Assembly (NCBI GenBank): GCA_026874595.1
Contig: CM049307.1
Location: forward strand, 60,022,870-60,086,869
DNA: 64,000 nucleotides
From: Sipunculus nudus
Taxonomy: Eukaryota; Annelida; Sipuncula; Golfingiida; Sipunculidae
Reading direction: 5' to 3'
This document shows, in pieces, positions 47,836 to 60,194 of this stretch; the stretch's first letter is position 1; each line of letters opens with the position of its first letter. The notes beneath the pieces were generated by a model that saw only the letters and a list, made by a program, of their open reading frames with translations, did no database searches and had not been told where the DNA came from. The translations under genes were made by a program, and so were the position numbers.

Positions 47836-50359
47836 ATTAAATCTATTTTTTTTTATTCTATAAAATGTATACAGCTGAAATATAACTAATGTCCCCAGTC
47901 CACAGATGCAAGGTCTAGGTGCAGGTGTGGTCTATATATATATATATGTGTGTGTGTGGGGGGGGGGGGGGTGGTGGTGGAATGATGGGAGTTACATGGT
48001 GGGATAAACTACACTTCTGCCTATACATACAGGGCAAAAAAGCCTTACCTCCAATTCTGCTAAGGCAGGGGAATAATAAACAAATGTCTGTATCAGATCT
48101 TTATTTTTTTAACACATCAATTTTATTTTTATTTTTAGTTTACATTTCTATACATTTTCAATATAACATATATATCTGAATATATAAAATGATTCATAAT
48201 TCTTAATTGCATCATCATAAATCTCGATCTTGTCAGATTTATATATCACATCATGCATACAAATGTATATCTATTTTTTACCACCAAAATATATCTTTTG
48301 ATTTTGCAAAACAATAAATATCTAAAAAAATATTTGATTCAGATTTAATAATTGTGCCTTTATTCATCCATTTTTGCTTCATATTTAATCAATTTATGCA
48401 TACTGATGGGTTAATTATATTTCAATATGTTAAAATCATTTAAAAGAAAATTGATTAAAAAAATGATACATTAACACAATATGGCATCTTCTGTATTACT
48501 CCTTGAAAGTTAGCAGTACACCTGTCACAGGAGGGGATCTCCCCAGTGACTGTAACAATTCATGAACCCTGGCAGAGCTGACTTCCAGTGACCAGGAGTG
48601 GGCTGCCTGCAGCTGGACAAAAGAAAGTGACTATAATAGAGCCTCAAGAAAAAAAATCAATAACTGGCCTAGTTTTCAAGCTTTTATGTTCAAATTTCCG
48701 ATTAAAAAAATTGAATACTTATGTTTATATGGTGTAAAAATTAAATCAAGACTACTCAACACTACAAAATGTGCCATGCTCAAAGTTGGGCAAAATTTAA
48801 GGTACTGATTTTATTTTTACGTTGATAACTTAAATAAATTACAAAATTCAGATCTAATTTTGGGTATATAATAGAATCTTTTTACACAAAGTTATATACT
48901 TAAAAAAGTCTATAACTTCAAAAATTTTCATGTAAAGTGAGTAAATATGTTTCCTGATTTTTTTACAAAGTCCATTATATTCGGGCCAATTTCTTTAAGA
49001 AATTTAACTAGACAGACTTAATTTCTGGCATGTATATCTAATCCTTTTAAAAGGAATTCGGTTCATGTTTGTTCGCAGTGTTCTCTAAAAGCGCGTTGTG
49101 TACAACACTGTGCCATACATCATTTTTAAGGTTATTATCCCCGCAGTGACATAGGCGATATGAGAATAAATAATTTTTAATGTAAACATAATTTTGCGTG
49201 ATTTTTCCCGTTTTTACTGACTTGCACGGAGGTTAGACTGAGCACACCCGAACTGCCTTCGGCAATGACCAGAAAGCGTGCATCGTGGATACTCAACCTC
49301 AGACAATTGTTCATATAAATAACGCTTGCTTTCAGTGAGGGATTTGAGCATGTCGGGCTTGACATTTGAACGAGGCTCTCACCCGCGTGCGTGGTAAGTA
49401 AAAGAGAAAAACACATGTTTCTCGCTTTATGAAATGGAGAGTTCAACCCAGGAGGATTAGTGACAAAACCTAATTCAAGGTCCAAATTTCAGGAACAGGG
49501 GTGGGTAGGGTTGGAGTGGTTGCGGGGGTTTAAGGCCTCAAAATGTGTCTAATACGATGAAAAAAAGGTTGCGGTGGCTGAAAATGGGATATGTACCCTC
49601 TGCATGGAGTCCCGTTGGGTCCGCTTCTGCTACTTAGGAGGTATGCATATTTCTGTTTCTTTCTTCAGGAACAGTTTCCTTGCAACGTACATTTAATAAA
49701 TCTTTCGAGTGTTCCTCACATCAACCTTATCTTGATACGTCGAACGATAGAATTCAGTCAAATATAATCGAAAACCTGAATGCCCCCGCGTCTCATTTCG
49801 GTTCGCAATGTAAACATCATTACTGACCAGTAAACATACCGTGGTATGAATTTCTTGCCACGAGCACAGCGCAACAAAATAAATGTAAAAATTATTTATA
49901 AATATCTCATTTAGACCATTTTCCAACTGAAAACCTATATTTTCGTTAACTTTTAGAAAAGAAATGGGCTAACATTCTACATCCCAGTTAAAATATCTCC
50001 CCAACCCTGGTAATAAGCCCGGTATACCGAGTTTATCAGCTAGTAGGAATATAAAGAAGAATACTTCTGGTATAAATATTTAAAAAAGCAGGCAAGTGGT
50101 TTTGATATAAGGAAGTCCTGAAATGTGATAATAGGTGTTTAACTGAAATTTGAGGTTTTTCCTTAATTTCTCGAAGGAACGTTGTCGCAATGACCCAGTT
50201 TATGGTTTGCCATGAGATCTTGGGGACATCAAACAGCATACTGAATATTGGATTCGATTGGAACCGACAAACGGTTTTAAAACGCGCCAGTCTAACGGAC
50301 GGACGAAGGACTATGGACCACAACTATAGCTCAGATGACTTATAGTCAGCTGAGCTAAA
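47498..50359. mobile_element. 2.86-kb hairpin-ended insertion in the 3' flank of VWC copy 2
   Basis: Copy 1 is continuous here, so both edges can be placed. The left end is 'aagagcccatgggtcactat' followed by 'gctcagctgaagg'. The right end is 'tagctcagatgacttatagt' then 'cagctgagctaaaa', an almost perfect 31-base palindrome before AAAA, with a cggacggacg tract just inside. The hairpin next to CTAA recalls Helitron 3' ends, but no rolling-circle replicase or TC start is seen. It holds (TA)n at 47805-47832, a G run near 47957 and an exon-like segment at 48496-48612. Confidence 0.75.
48496..48612 (-). other. Terminal-exon-like segment within the insertion
   Basis: Minus strand: acceptor ttttgtccag, then exactly 38 codons and TAA, reading LQAAHSWSLEVSSARVHELL, then QSLGRSPPVTGVLLTFKE. 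The composition is coding-like against very AT-rich flanks. I do not recognise the protein. It may be a host exon captured by the element. No partner exon was found inside the insertion. Confidence 0.4.
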
Positions 50360-50520
50360 ATTAAAGAAATTTTTGTCCAAAGTGTATATTTAAAGATTTA
50401 TGAAATCAAATTTAAAAAATTTTTATTCGAAAGTTTGTTATAATACAAAATGAAATGTTATCTTTAAGGTACTCCAGTTATGGAGTTTATAAACTTCGTT
50501 TATGGTCCTTCCCTTTGTAT

Positions 50521-53500
50521 AGGGCGATGCATGAGGCCTCACGCGCTGTTTAAGTTGACGCCTGTAATCGCGCCCGGTCCACTGTTTTTAAAACTCATGT
50601 ACAGGGCAATATTTTGGCAGGTTCCAATTTATTTCAAACAGAAGACGCTATTTTTCGTGTTTTATATTTTGTGTTTTTCATGCTTTATAGGTGATTAGGC
50701 CTCTTTCAGGTCAGTATGCTTGAAAGTAAGTCGAACTAAAATATCGATTATCATCTCACATGAATGAGGTTAGAGTAACCTAATTTCTGGCCAAGCAGGG
50801 GATATCATGATAGCCTGTAAGATCAACAAATCCGAACATTGTGGGTGTATAACGATTTATTGTCACGCGCGATCTTTGCAGAAACATTAGAAACGGTGTA
50901 CATGAAATATATATGCCAGCTAACCAAGGCTAAATATTCTTTATTTTCTCATTTTGTGATATAGGACAAAAATACACAGAAAGAGTCCAATCACCTCGTA
51001 TGGGAATTGATCCGATGTTTTCAGTGTATTCTTGTTATACATATCTCTATGCAATGAACCAACATGGCTATTCATACACCTTTCTGACTTTGTGTATTTT
51101 TTTTAGGCCAAACAAGCATATTTGTATAACATATATATTTCCTGAATTCTCCTGACTTACGTTGATGATAGGTTATACATAGATTATTGAATACCAAAGA
51201 TGAGCGCTCTGTCTTAAATATTTATGATAAAATTTGACTATAATGTATGCTTTTCAAGAGATCTTCTGGGGGAAAAATGAAAATATCATATTAAAACAAT
51301 GTTATTGTTGCCTATAAAATAACATTTAAATGGCTTCATTTACATGTCGCTACAGAAGTGAATATAGAAACTAGTAACAACAGCCATTTAATGAAATTCA
51401 TGCTAGGTTATGGTTAACGGCCCTAGAGTTCGAAAAAAGTTGAACAATTGCAATTATCACACAATGGTTGGCCACACAAAAAAATAGTTGTTCTACAGAA
51501 TCGCTGCTGCAGTTTTTCCAGAATCAATAACTTCAATAAATAATTTGCTAATATGTGCACCTTAAAAGAACTCTTAAGGTAGGGAAAAGGAGCTAAATTT
51601 TGTGAAATGAAGGAATCATTTTTCGTTTTCAGCGTTCCATATTCTTTGTATTGTTTCTACAGGGTAATGAAAATTAAATTTAAGATTCATAGCATGACCA
51701 TTTTGTTGAAATGACCTACAGAATGTGCAAAACAGGACCGGCCTGACGGAAGGACGACAGGCTTCCATCAAGGGTAATCTGACTTTTCATATCTGCAACA
51801 GGAATTCGTATGTATTTTGAACCTGATGTTTTAAAAAAGGCTTGGTTTGTTATATAATGAAATAACATTATTTGGAGCCGATGTTTTTGCAGTATATGCA
51901 TTTGAAAATATTTTTGGTGCTTTTATACAGGGTGAACAAAAGTGACACTTTAAGAAAAATAAGGAACAGATTTTTCTCAACATTCAAAATTAACATGTAG
52001 AATTATAAGTAACTTAATAAAGTTCCAGAAAAGCGTGTCAATTGTTTTTTTTTTAAATAAAATGAAATCAAATTTTCTTTTAAATTACTATAGTTTAATT
52101 AAATCCTTATAGATAGCACTGGTAGCATTGAGGCAGGAGCAAGTCTCACAAACGAAAAAATATAAAGCCTCGTGTTTATATTGTTCAAACCGAAATTTAA
52201 ACTGGCAGGATCACCTGCAGGGGGCGCGCAAGTGAAATGTCAAGTTTCCCTTACTAATTATATTCATATGTCTATATATAAATATACAGAACAGTGACCT
52301 TGGTCTGTAACACCCATAATTATCATTTGACCAGTTGGATGACAGATAGATAAACATACAGACAGATGACATCAAGATAACATCAGGTAGATAACATTAA
52401 CTTCAGCCACTTTGGTCTGACGTCCAATCGAACAGAGAAATTAAAAGTAAACACTTGCATTGATTTGGCATAATACGTAGAACTGACACATGCATAAAAC
52501 AGAATTGCATACAAATATATAAACAAACAAAAAATAAATAAATGCATAGGTATATAGACAAAAACCTTTGGTGCTAATATCTTCAAATTAAAAAAAAATT
52601 AAAAACATATTTTATAATTACACGATAATGTCATGGAGAAAACATTATTCATCCAAAAGATTAGGTATCTTGTCTTCTTTCTATAACCTTCTCTTAAAAG
52701 TTTCTCAGACAATTAATGAACTAATAGTATTAACATACATACAGAAGCATAATGCCGTGTTAATTTTGCTAATAAAGTTCTACTGCTATAAAATGTAGAG
52801 AAATACATGCATATAATTATATCATATGATTATATAGAATAACAAAACATACAATGTGAAAGTAATAGATAACAAACAAACAAATTTGGTATAATAAATA
52901 ATCTTGCATTGTAATGGCGCTCTGGCCTATGTGCATAAGAGCTCAATGAGCGGTTGCTTGCATGGATCCTTTGTGAAAATGGGAAAAATAATTAACTTTC
53001 CAAGTTCCAAACCTTGGAATTAAATTATGATCAATGAACACACCAGTGTTCACAGCACACGTCGCTCAGCTATCCATTTGTATGTATGAATCTGAAACCG
53101 ATTAAACATCACAAAGTCAAAATTAAATGGGCAGTCTTCTAACCTCCAACTATGGCTAATTTTTCAAATATGTCGTTCGAATATTTCTTTTAGTTTTCAT
53201 GAAGAACTGATGAGAAAAATACTGAAAATTTAAAAACCACTCTCGAAACGTCAAAATGTAGAAAGCGACATAAAATTCACCACCATGTCCTACTGTCGTC
53301 CCCATTATATACGTGCAAAATGTTGGAGAATCAAAAGCAGATATTGCTGATAAAAGCTACAGTAGTTGTGCCCGAAAAATGTTGGAGAATCAACAGTAGA
53401 ATTTGCTGGTAGAAGCAAAAGTAGTTGTGCCCGATTTCATAGAAGAATAGCAATAATTCTTTCCATAAATCAATGTGATAACGAAAGTTTTGAAAAGCTG

Positions 53501-54245
53501 GATGGGCCATTTTTTCTTCAACTTTTCCATATGTTATAACAGGGGTTATATATGGGGTATTTGTGTTCTTCCTTCATTTTTCATTGGTACACCATGTTCG
53601 CATGACAGGCCAAAACGCTAACAAATTAGCATTGTTAAAGGGCAAATAATATAAAGACAACGCTCAAAACACGTTCGAAGGTTTAGGAGGAACCACGAAA
53701 TCCCGTTTGCGGTGCACTTGGCCGATTATGTGCACATGCACAAAATTTTGCCATGGATACATTTTCTCAAAATGAACACCAGAGGGCGCTGTAATTTTGT
53801 AGCCCTATATTAAAGCTCAACAGTAATACATAACATCGCCGTGGATCCTTTGCCTGCCTGTTAAGTACAGGGGTCTGTACTTAAGTAAAAGTACTACAGA
53901 ACTTGACAAACACAGGAATTTTAAGTGTACTTTAGTACAAGTCTGTACCTGAGTACAAGTATTCATATATAATTAAGTAGACTAGACCCAAAACATTTGA
54001 ATATTAATATTAAAAAGAGATGTATTAAAGAAGAAAAATTGATTCAAACTTGCTGGTGCATTTCTTGATCGGGGTTTCGTTGAAAAGCGACCGAGTACTT
54101 TAAACGGCAAATGTTCAAATGCAAATGCAAATAAATATAATTAACATCAAATCCCATAAAAATTATCAACTTTTGCATATACATTCACATTTGCATATTA
54201 TTTTAAATCACCGAGTCGCATTGGAAACCACCACTGATTTTAACA
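50521..54245. other. Intergenic, VWC copy 2 to desaturase
   Basis: No gene seen. 53316-53432 holds two roughly 60-bp tandem units sharing 'aatgttggagaatcaa' and 'gtagttgtgcccga'. 53870-53965 is rich in agtac/gtact ('gtacttaagtaaaagtac'), an inverted-repeat-like motif. Confidence 0.5.
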
Positions 54246-55265
54246 CTACTGAAGCCCCACAAAATGCGTGATTGGTGGGGCCTTTATCATGAGTTCTTCG
54301 TAGTTCTCTATGAAGAGGTTTAAGCGCTCCGTATAGCTTTCTTCGTTGTAAGGCAGTCCGTTTTGGGTTAGGAATTCCTTCACCACGGGCTTCACTTTCA
54401 GACACATATAATCGGACAGTTTCGGGTACAGGTGGTGCTCCACGTGACAGTTGACCAGTCCGTGTCCAAACGTTGAATCCAAGAACAAATTCCTGGATAA
54501 ATTGAGGACTCCCGTAGACATTTGGTAGATCCGTTTTGGTCTGTTCTTTTGGGAATACATCGGCAGGCCGATATGCTGGAATATATTAATGTGGATGTAC
54601 GGGACGGCCAGGACACATCGGTATAATAAGGCGGCCGCTATAGCAACTGATGTGGATAATCCTGATACACACACTATCAAGTAGGCCATAAACGCAAAAC
54701 CAGCGCCCGCGCTGATCAGGAATTTGACCAGTTCCTTCCAGTTTTTGGTCTGCACGAGTGAATAAATGGACACCAACGGAGTGAGGATGGGCACAAACAA
54801 AGGGGTCACAAACATGTACAGGTAGCATGGAACCATAGGGGCTTTCCATGTGCTGGAGTCCCCAAGTCCTATTATATTGGTGTGCGGGTGGTGGCACTTC
54901 ACATGAATGTCGTCTGCGCACTTCACCGAGAATGCTCCTAACACTTCCACAAAAAGGTATGTCCACCATTTGTTCCAGGCTGGACTCTCACACAGCGCCC
55001 CGTGTGCACCGAGATGACCGCTCTTGTTGGTCACTATGCCGTGACAGCAGCCCAGAACGAACACTCCGAAAGCAAACCTTGAAAACTGATCACTGCCCAA
55101 AGTCCAGAGTCCCAAAACGGCAAGAGGCAAACAGGCAATAATGTACAGCCAGTCAACGCCGTATCTTTCAAACCATGTTGAATTTTTCACAACTTCCCGG
55201 ATCTTATCATTCAACTCCACGATTCTAGGCAAGTTTTTCAAATCTACTTGCACTGTCCTCTCCAT
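54246..55265 (-). CDS. FADS6: Fatty acid desaturase 6-like membrane desaturase, intronless
   Basis: A complete 339-residue frame. Three histidine boxes bind the di-iron centre: HLGAH (84-88), HVKCHH (121-126) and HVEHH (274-278). Hydrophobic membrane spans lie around 38-72, 146-170, 183-204 and 206-224. There is no N-terminal cytochrome b5 domain, which front-end desaturases (FADS1/2-type) carry, and the third box begins with H rather than Q; both fit FADS6. The family is an endoplasmic reticulum membrane desaturase group whose substrate is poorly known. Length is near the family norm. The start is the first in-frame Met, followed by a charged N-terminus. The single-exon structure suggests either an ancestral intronless gene or retrocopy origin; no poly(A) tract is visible. 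Confidence 0.93.
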   Translation of the reverse strand: MERTVQVDLKNLPRIVELNDKIREVVKNSTWFERYGVDWLYIIACLPLAVLGLWTLGSDQFSRFAFGVFVLGCCHGIVTNKSGHLGAHGALCESPAWNKWWTYLFVEVLGAFSVKCADDIHVKCHHPHTNIIGLGDSSTWKAPMVPCYLYMFVTPLFVPILTPLVSIYSLVQTKNWKELVKFLISAGAGFAFMAYLIVCVSGLSTSVAIAAALLYRCVLAVPYIHINIFQHIGLPMYSQKNRPKRIYQMSTGVLNLSRNLFLDSTFGHGLVNCHVEHHLYPKLSDYMCLKVKPVVKEFLTQNGLPYNEESYTERLNLFIENYEELMIKAPPITHFVGLQ

Positions 55266-55511
55266 CCTGACTAAGTAAACCTTCTGCTAAGTGCGGACAT
55301 ATGCCTACCTGCGACCTTATCGTGTTGTGTTTACGTGCTTAGTGATATGAAAATTACATTCACTGCAGTTCGGGTTACATAACACAAACTGTGGAAAAAC
55401 CATGCCCTACTGACATCTGTCGATTGGTATTAAAACTACTCGCAAGTTCTTCGGCAACGTTTTCGAAACCCAAGTGGTAATATATGGGGCATGTTGCAAG
55501 AGCATATTATA

Positions 55512-55709
55512 CAGGGGCGGATCCGGGGGGGGGGGGGGAACGAGGGACGGACCCCTTCCTTTTGAGCCGCAATCACCCTTGTTTCACTGTTAAACCAATA
55601 TTTCGAGCCGGGACCTCTCCTTTTTCTTGATTCCGGTACCTTTTATTTCGGTTTCCTTATTACTCTTCCTTGTCACCCTCCCCTTTCCAAAATCCTGAAT
55701 CCGCCCTTG
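55512..55709. mobile_element. Short hAT-like MITE
   Basis: 198 bases. Left end CAGGGGCGGATCCGGG; the reverse complement of the right end reads CAAGGGCGGATTCAGG. Flanks atattata and atatatca are partly alike, as an eroded 8-bp target duplication would be. Confidence 0.6.
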
Positions 55710-57428
55710 ATATATCATATTTTACATAAATTTACATTAAGGGTTACATACTCATTTTTAATGTCATGTGTATCATCTCACGTTGCCTTGGTGCAAGAAG
55801 GAGAATTACACACCGGCGAACCCGGGCTCCACACACTATACTACAGCCATGAATATGGTCTTTAGAAATCTCGTTGCGTTCCGTCTGGTATATCAAAAGG
55901 AGCGAATAAAAGAGTATAAACTATGTTCACTCTACCTATATATCCTTTTCTCAGTTGCCATATACGTGGAGTGGCCTGGTCATATAATATATCATGATAT
56001 AACGGCATTTTATCATGATGAGAAGAGCAAAAGATCATCACTGCCACAGCCATATTCCTGAGGCATGAACCCTGATCACCCATGACATGACCTGTGACCT
56101 GACCTCTTTGTGTATCAGTGTATTTTTTGTTAATAAATCTATTCCAAAACATCTTAGTTCATTAATAATGCTTAAGAGTAAATGAAAGTATGTGGCTACA
56201 ATAAGTCCTTTATAAATTTATGGCTATATTTTTTAAGTTTAAAAAAAACTGGCTAATGGAAATTATGGAACCAATATTCACTATATAATTTATTTGGGAA
56301 ATAAACATAAGACAACTTTTCTCATATCAATAAGGTCAAGGACAGGGTCATGTGACAAAAGATAAACATATAGCACGGACGCTACAGAAAATCAACAGGA
56401 GTAGAAATCGTAACAATTTCTTTATAAAAAGTACTCCTATAATATTTATTTTTGCTCCAGGATAGTTAATTAGCCATTATTGGAAAGGAATTTCTTTTAA
56501 TTGTCACCATTTTCTCCCTTTATTTGAAAATATCCCATTGCACTCTTGCTATGCTTTTCCATAAGAGGATTCCCATAACTAAAATCTCATTTCACTTATG
56601 AACCCATAATATCTCACGTTAATAGTTCATTTTGGCTTAATGCAAAAGTTTACCAGCAAAACCATACCGACACACGAATTTACTCTTAATCACCTTTTAT
56701 AATTAAGTTGTTATGGCTCTGTGTGTGAGTAAACACTGTCCACGTGTGACTGTTAAAATTTACCACTGAATGCGTGATCAGAGGTATGATCTTGCACATG
56801 CACGTCAACTCCCAAACAGGGAGTAGAAACATGATAGAAGATCTTGATCTGTGAAGTTTGCGCCTTACGGTCACCAGGTGGCGTGCGCAATCTTTCTTAT
56901 TTGTTGCCACTTCAAGTTTACTTCTACTTGTGTGCAGGAGTAAGAAAACGGTTGTACAACGAAATATTGGAAGATACCATGATTTTAAAAGGAAAAAAAA
57001 AAAAACCAATTTACTTCTAATACGTTTCACCGTATCATAAATATATTGTATGTCTTATCATCAAATGTATATTACATTTCATTGTATGACAGAGCCCTAC
57101 ATGTGTTATACCCTGTATAAATATTTTGAATAAATTGAATAAATAATAACCTGATAAGTGATATATGCGATAGGTTCCTTTAAGTCATTTACTATATCTT
57201 CCTAGAAGAATTTGATTTTGAAACGAATAAGTCACAGTTCACTCGGCAGGCCCATAGTCAGAGCAATGATACTTAAATTGAAAATAATTACTTAATATTG
57301 TTACTTCTATGCAGTGTACCATATTTCAACATCATAATAAACATATAATATTTTGCATTTTCACTTTTTGTATAGACTTCTCATATGTGAGTGTTTATTC
57401 TCCATTTTCTGATCTGTGGGTCTTTTTG

Positions 57429-57472
<44 letters not shown>

Positions 57473-57783
57473 ATATTAAAAAAAATTAAAGTATAATAAA
57501 ATAGAATATATTATATTATACTAAATTATAATAATCAGTATCAAACCTAAATATATATAGGACCATTTAATAACTACCCGTGTTTTCCAGTCAATTTTAT
57601 CCATATATAGGTGTCAAGTGATGAGATTCATAATGCATACATTCATTTATCGCTTTATGAGACAGACGTCATGTTTATAGGGTGGGTGTACTGTGGTCGG
57701 ACTTAGCTCCTTTCCGGGGCGTCAGTCAGCCTTAGCTGAAAATTTATAACCGTCTGTACTAGATGAAGCCAAGGATATCGGTG

Positions 57784-57816
57784 CGGGGGGGGGGGGGCGG
57801 GGGGGGGGGGGGGCGG
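57784..57816 (+). repeat. Interrupted poly-G block (G-quadruplex potential)
   Basis: Two G runs of more than ten separated by single C bases. It is the densest of about a dozen G/C runs in the window. Confidence 0.9.
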
Positions 57817-58266
57817 AGTGTCTCCTTACCATTTACTTATGAGGGTAATTGAAATAGGTAATTACGTCTATAAAATTAGGAGGTTTTGAGTTCGTTTTTC
57901 CCAATTGAACCAGAGGATGCTAAAATGTACATGGCCTCAAGGCCGCTATTCAGTAAAAGAGCATCGCCCACTGTGGAATGGGTAAAAAAATAGGGGGTGG
58001 GGGGAATCCAACCTTAAATACATGGTTATATCGAGCAACCACCTTAAGACTGTAATTTTGATGTCTGGCGGTTGGACATGTTTTAGCGTGACAGGCACTG
58101 GAGTTGTTCAGACCCAGTTGATCCTCTGGAAACTGTAAAGTTAAATCTCAATTTCTCATATCATGGATTTCAGTCTGTTGATGTCTATTAAACCACAATG
58201 ACAACTTTTGAGACACGGAAGCTACAGGCAGGTTATTAATCATCTGGGTCATAGTTTATCCGTCCA

Positions 58267-58271
<5 letters not shown>

Positions 58272-58313
<42 letters not shown>
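58272..58313 (+). repeat. (TA)n microsatellite
   Basis: TA run. Confidence 0.95.
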
Positions 58314-58314
<1 letters not shown>

Positions 58315-58776
58315 TTTAACCTTGCTGCACTATGACGTCATAGAGATTACAGATAAGTATGGGGCGGGAAAACTTTCTGTCTGTATTAGCGTGCCAAGAG
58401 ATTATCAGTTCAAGTGGTTAGATTCATATATAGCTGTATTGTTTAGCAATAACAATGAGTTATTTTGCTAATATGCCACAATACCTCTCCAGACCCTGAT
58501 GGTGTAACTATTCACACGACATATGCACATTTTATACTCTTGGACACTGTATACTGAGACAATGTTTTAATACATTGTATACTGGCAGTACAAAATCGTT
58601 AGCAGTTCGCGAAAATATTACACAACACTAAACTGGAAATACAGATACATCTCGTATTGTCGAACTCCTTTTAGTCAAAATCCCCTTGGTTATAATCTTT
58701 AACTATAAGCAGAGTTAATTATATTTATTACTATAAGCTGAGTTAAATATAATTATATTTAATTATTATAGTTTTA

Positions 58777-58779
58777 TAT

Positions 58780-58841
<62 letters not shown>
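58777..58841 (+). repeat. (TA)n microsatellite
   Basis: TA run with one break near 58791. Confidence 0.95.
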
Positions 58842-58843
<2 letters not shown>

Positions 58844-59260
58844 ATATGCTGCCCCCATTCCGACTTTACATTGTAAAATATTCAATACCTGCTGGTATAC
58901 AATTATAGTGAAAACGTCAAGGTCAAGATATGAAAATATCAGTCATGTTTAGATCAATTTTCATTACTCTACATTTGCATCTGCAATAATTTATGCATAA
59001 GAACAGATCTATCCTAAAGAAAAAAATCCTTAACTCGTCATGGAATAACTAATAAACTGGAGGTAATGAATCACGTAACAATGACACCAAACATATGATT
59101 AATTGATTATATGTTGTGTAAAAACTGACACTTTTTCAATACTTTCCAAACTGTTGCAACTGTTTCCCTTGTTAATAAAAAATCTTTCATTAAAAATGTC
59201 ATAGGAATAGTGAATTCTAGACTTATTACCGGCAGAATCTGAAATTTTCTTGGATTTCAA

Positions 59261-59263
<3 letters not shown>

Positions 59264-59319
<56 letters not shown>

Positions 59320-59320
59320 T
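59264..59320 (+). repeat. (TA)n microsatellite
   Basis: TA run, continuing imperfectly to about 59340. Confidence 0.95.
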
Positions 59321-60194
59321 ATATATATAGATATATATATACACGTTAACCTCACCATACATATACACGCATGTGCACCTTGTGCCCACGGGTACACGTC
59401 ATCAGGAAGAGCTTTCTCCTCATCTTGTTTCAAATAAGCAGAGATCTTATGGTGCTGCAGGGAAGGCTATCGCAATGTTCCAATTTAAATATATTTATAA
59501 CTTGTGGTTAATATCATGACATGTGCAGCTGTTCGTGCTGTAATATGATGTGACATGCACTTGTAATGTGTGTTTGTGTGTTATCATACGTCTAGGGTGA
59601 AAAACATATATCAAACTAGTATACTCCTATAAATATGTTGTGCAATGATGAACCATCTACTGTCAGTGTGAAGTGATTTCAGTGTTGTTTGTCTGCGCGG
59701 ACAAACCATTTTTGTATGTTCCGCGGGCTACCACAGTTTCGTTCGAATCATCTCGGACTACCGTTGCCGAACAAGCCTCGGATGGCCAAAAGATAAACCA
59801 CCAATCATGGTATAGTTCGCAGGAATCCCACCGGGTTGCCATTTCTACTGACTCGTCAAAGAAAATATAGCAGCTTTCACAGAGAATACATTGATTTGCC
59901 ATTATAATGTGTGTAATATGGGCTTGATGTATTGTTGAACATCAAATATGCCAGGCTCCGATGGTTTTATATTTTACACAAATTACATTGTTTTGCTCTG
60001 ACACAGCACACAACAGGTGTGCTGTTGACCTGGCCTTGATCTTGCCCTGCCCATATACTTTGCTTCCTGTACATGTACTTCCGAGGCTAGAACCCAACGG
60101 ATTCGGCCGAGGCGATCCGAATGACCACAATTTGTACCTTGAATAATTGTTTGGGTACTTTATGGACTGTTTATGGACAATGATGTATTTAAAT

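Larger units (their letters stand above)
43567..50520 (+). repeat. Tandem duplication, copy 2 (VWC gene 2), with insertions
   Basis: Matches copy 1 from 43567 to about 47497, and again from 50360 to about 50520. 44246-44707 and 47498-50359 have no counterpart in copy 1. Confidence 0.88.
55266..60194. other. Intergenic, desaturase to second membrane protein
   Basis: No gene seen. Contains a MITE (55512-55709), (TA)n runs at 57433-57469, 58272-58313, 58777-58841 and 59264-59320, and a long G block at 57784-57816. The 59665-59870 stretch is GC-richer with long open frames on both strands and may be a repeat fragment. Confidence 0.5.

Noticed and set aside
49177-49485. 102-residue minus-strand frame inside the 2.86-kb insertion
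   Set aside because: No family features and no splice context; probably repeat sequence.
54398-55141. Smaller frames over the desaturase
   Set aside because: Shadows of the 339-residue frame that carries all three histidine boxes.
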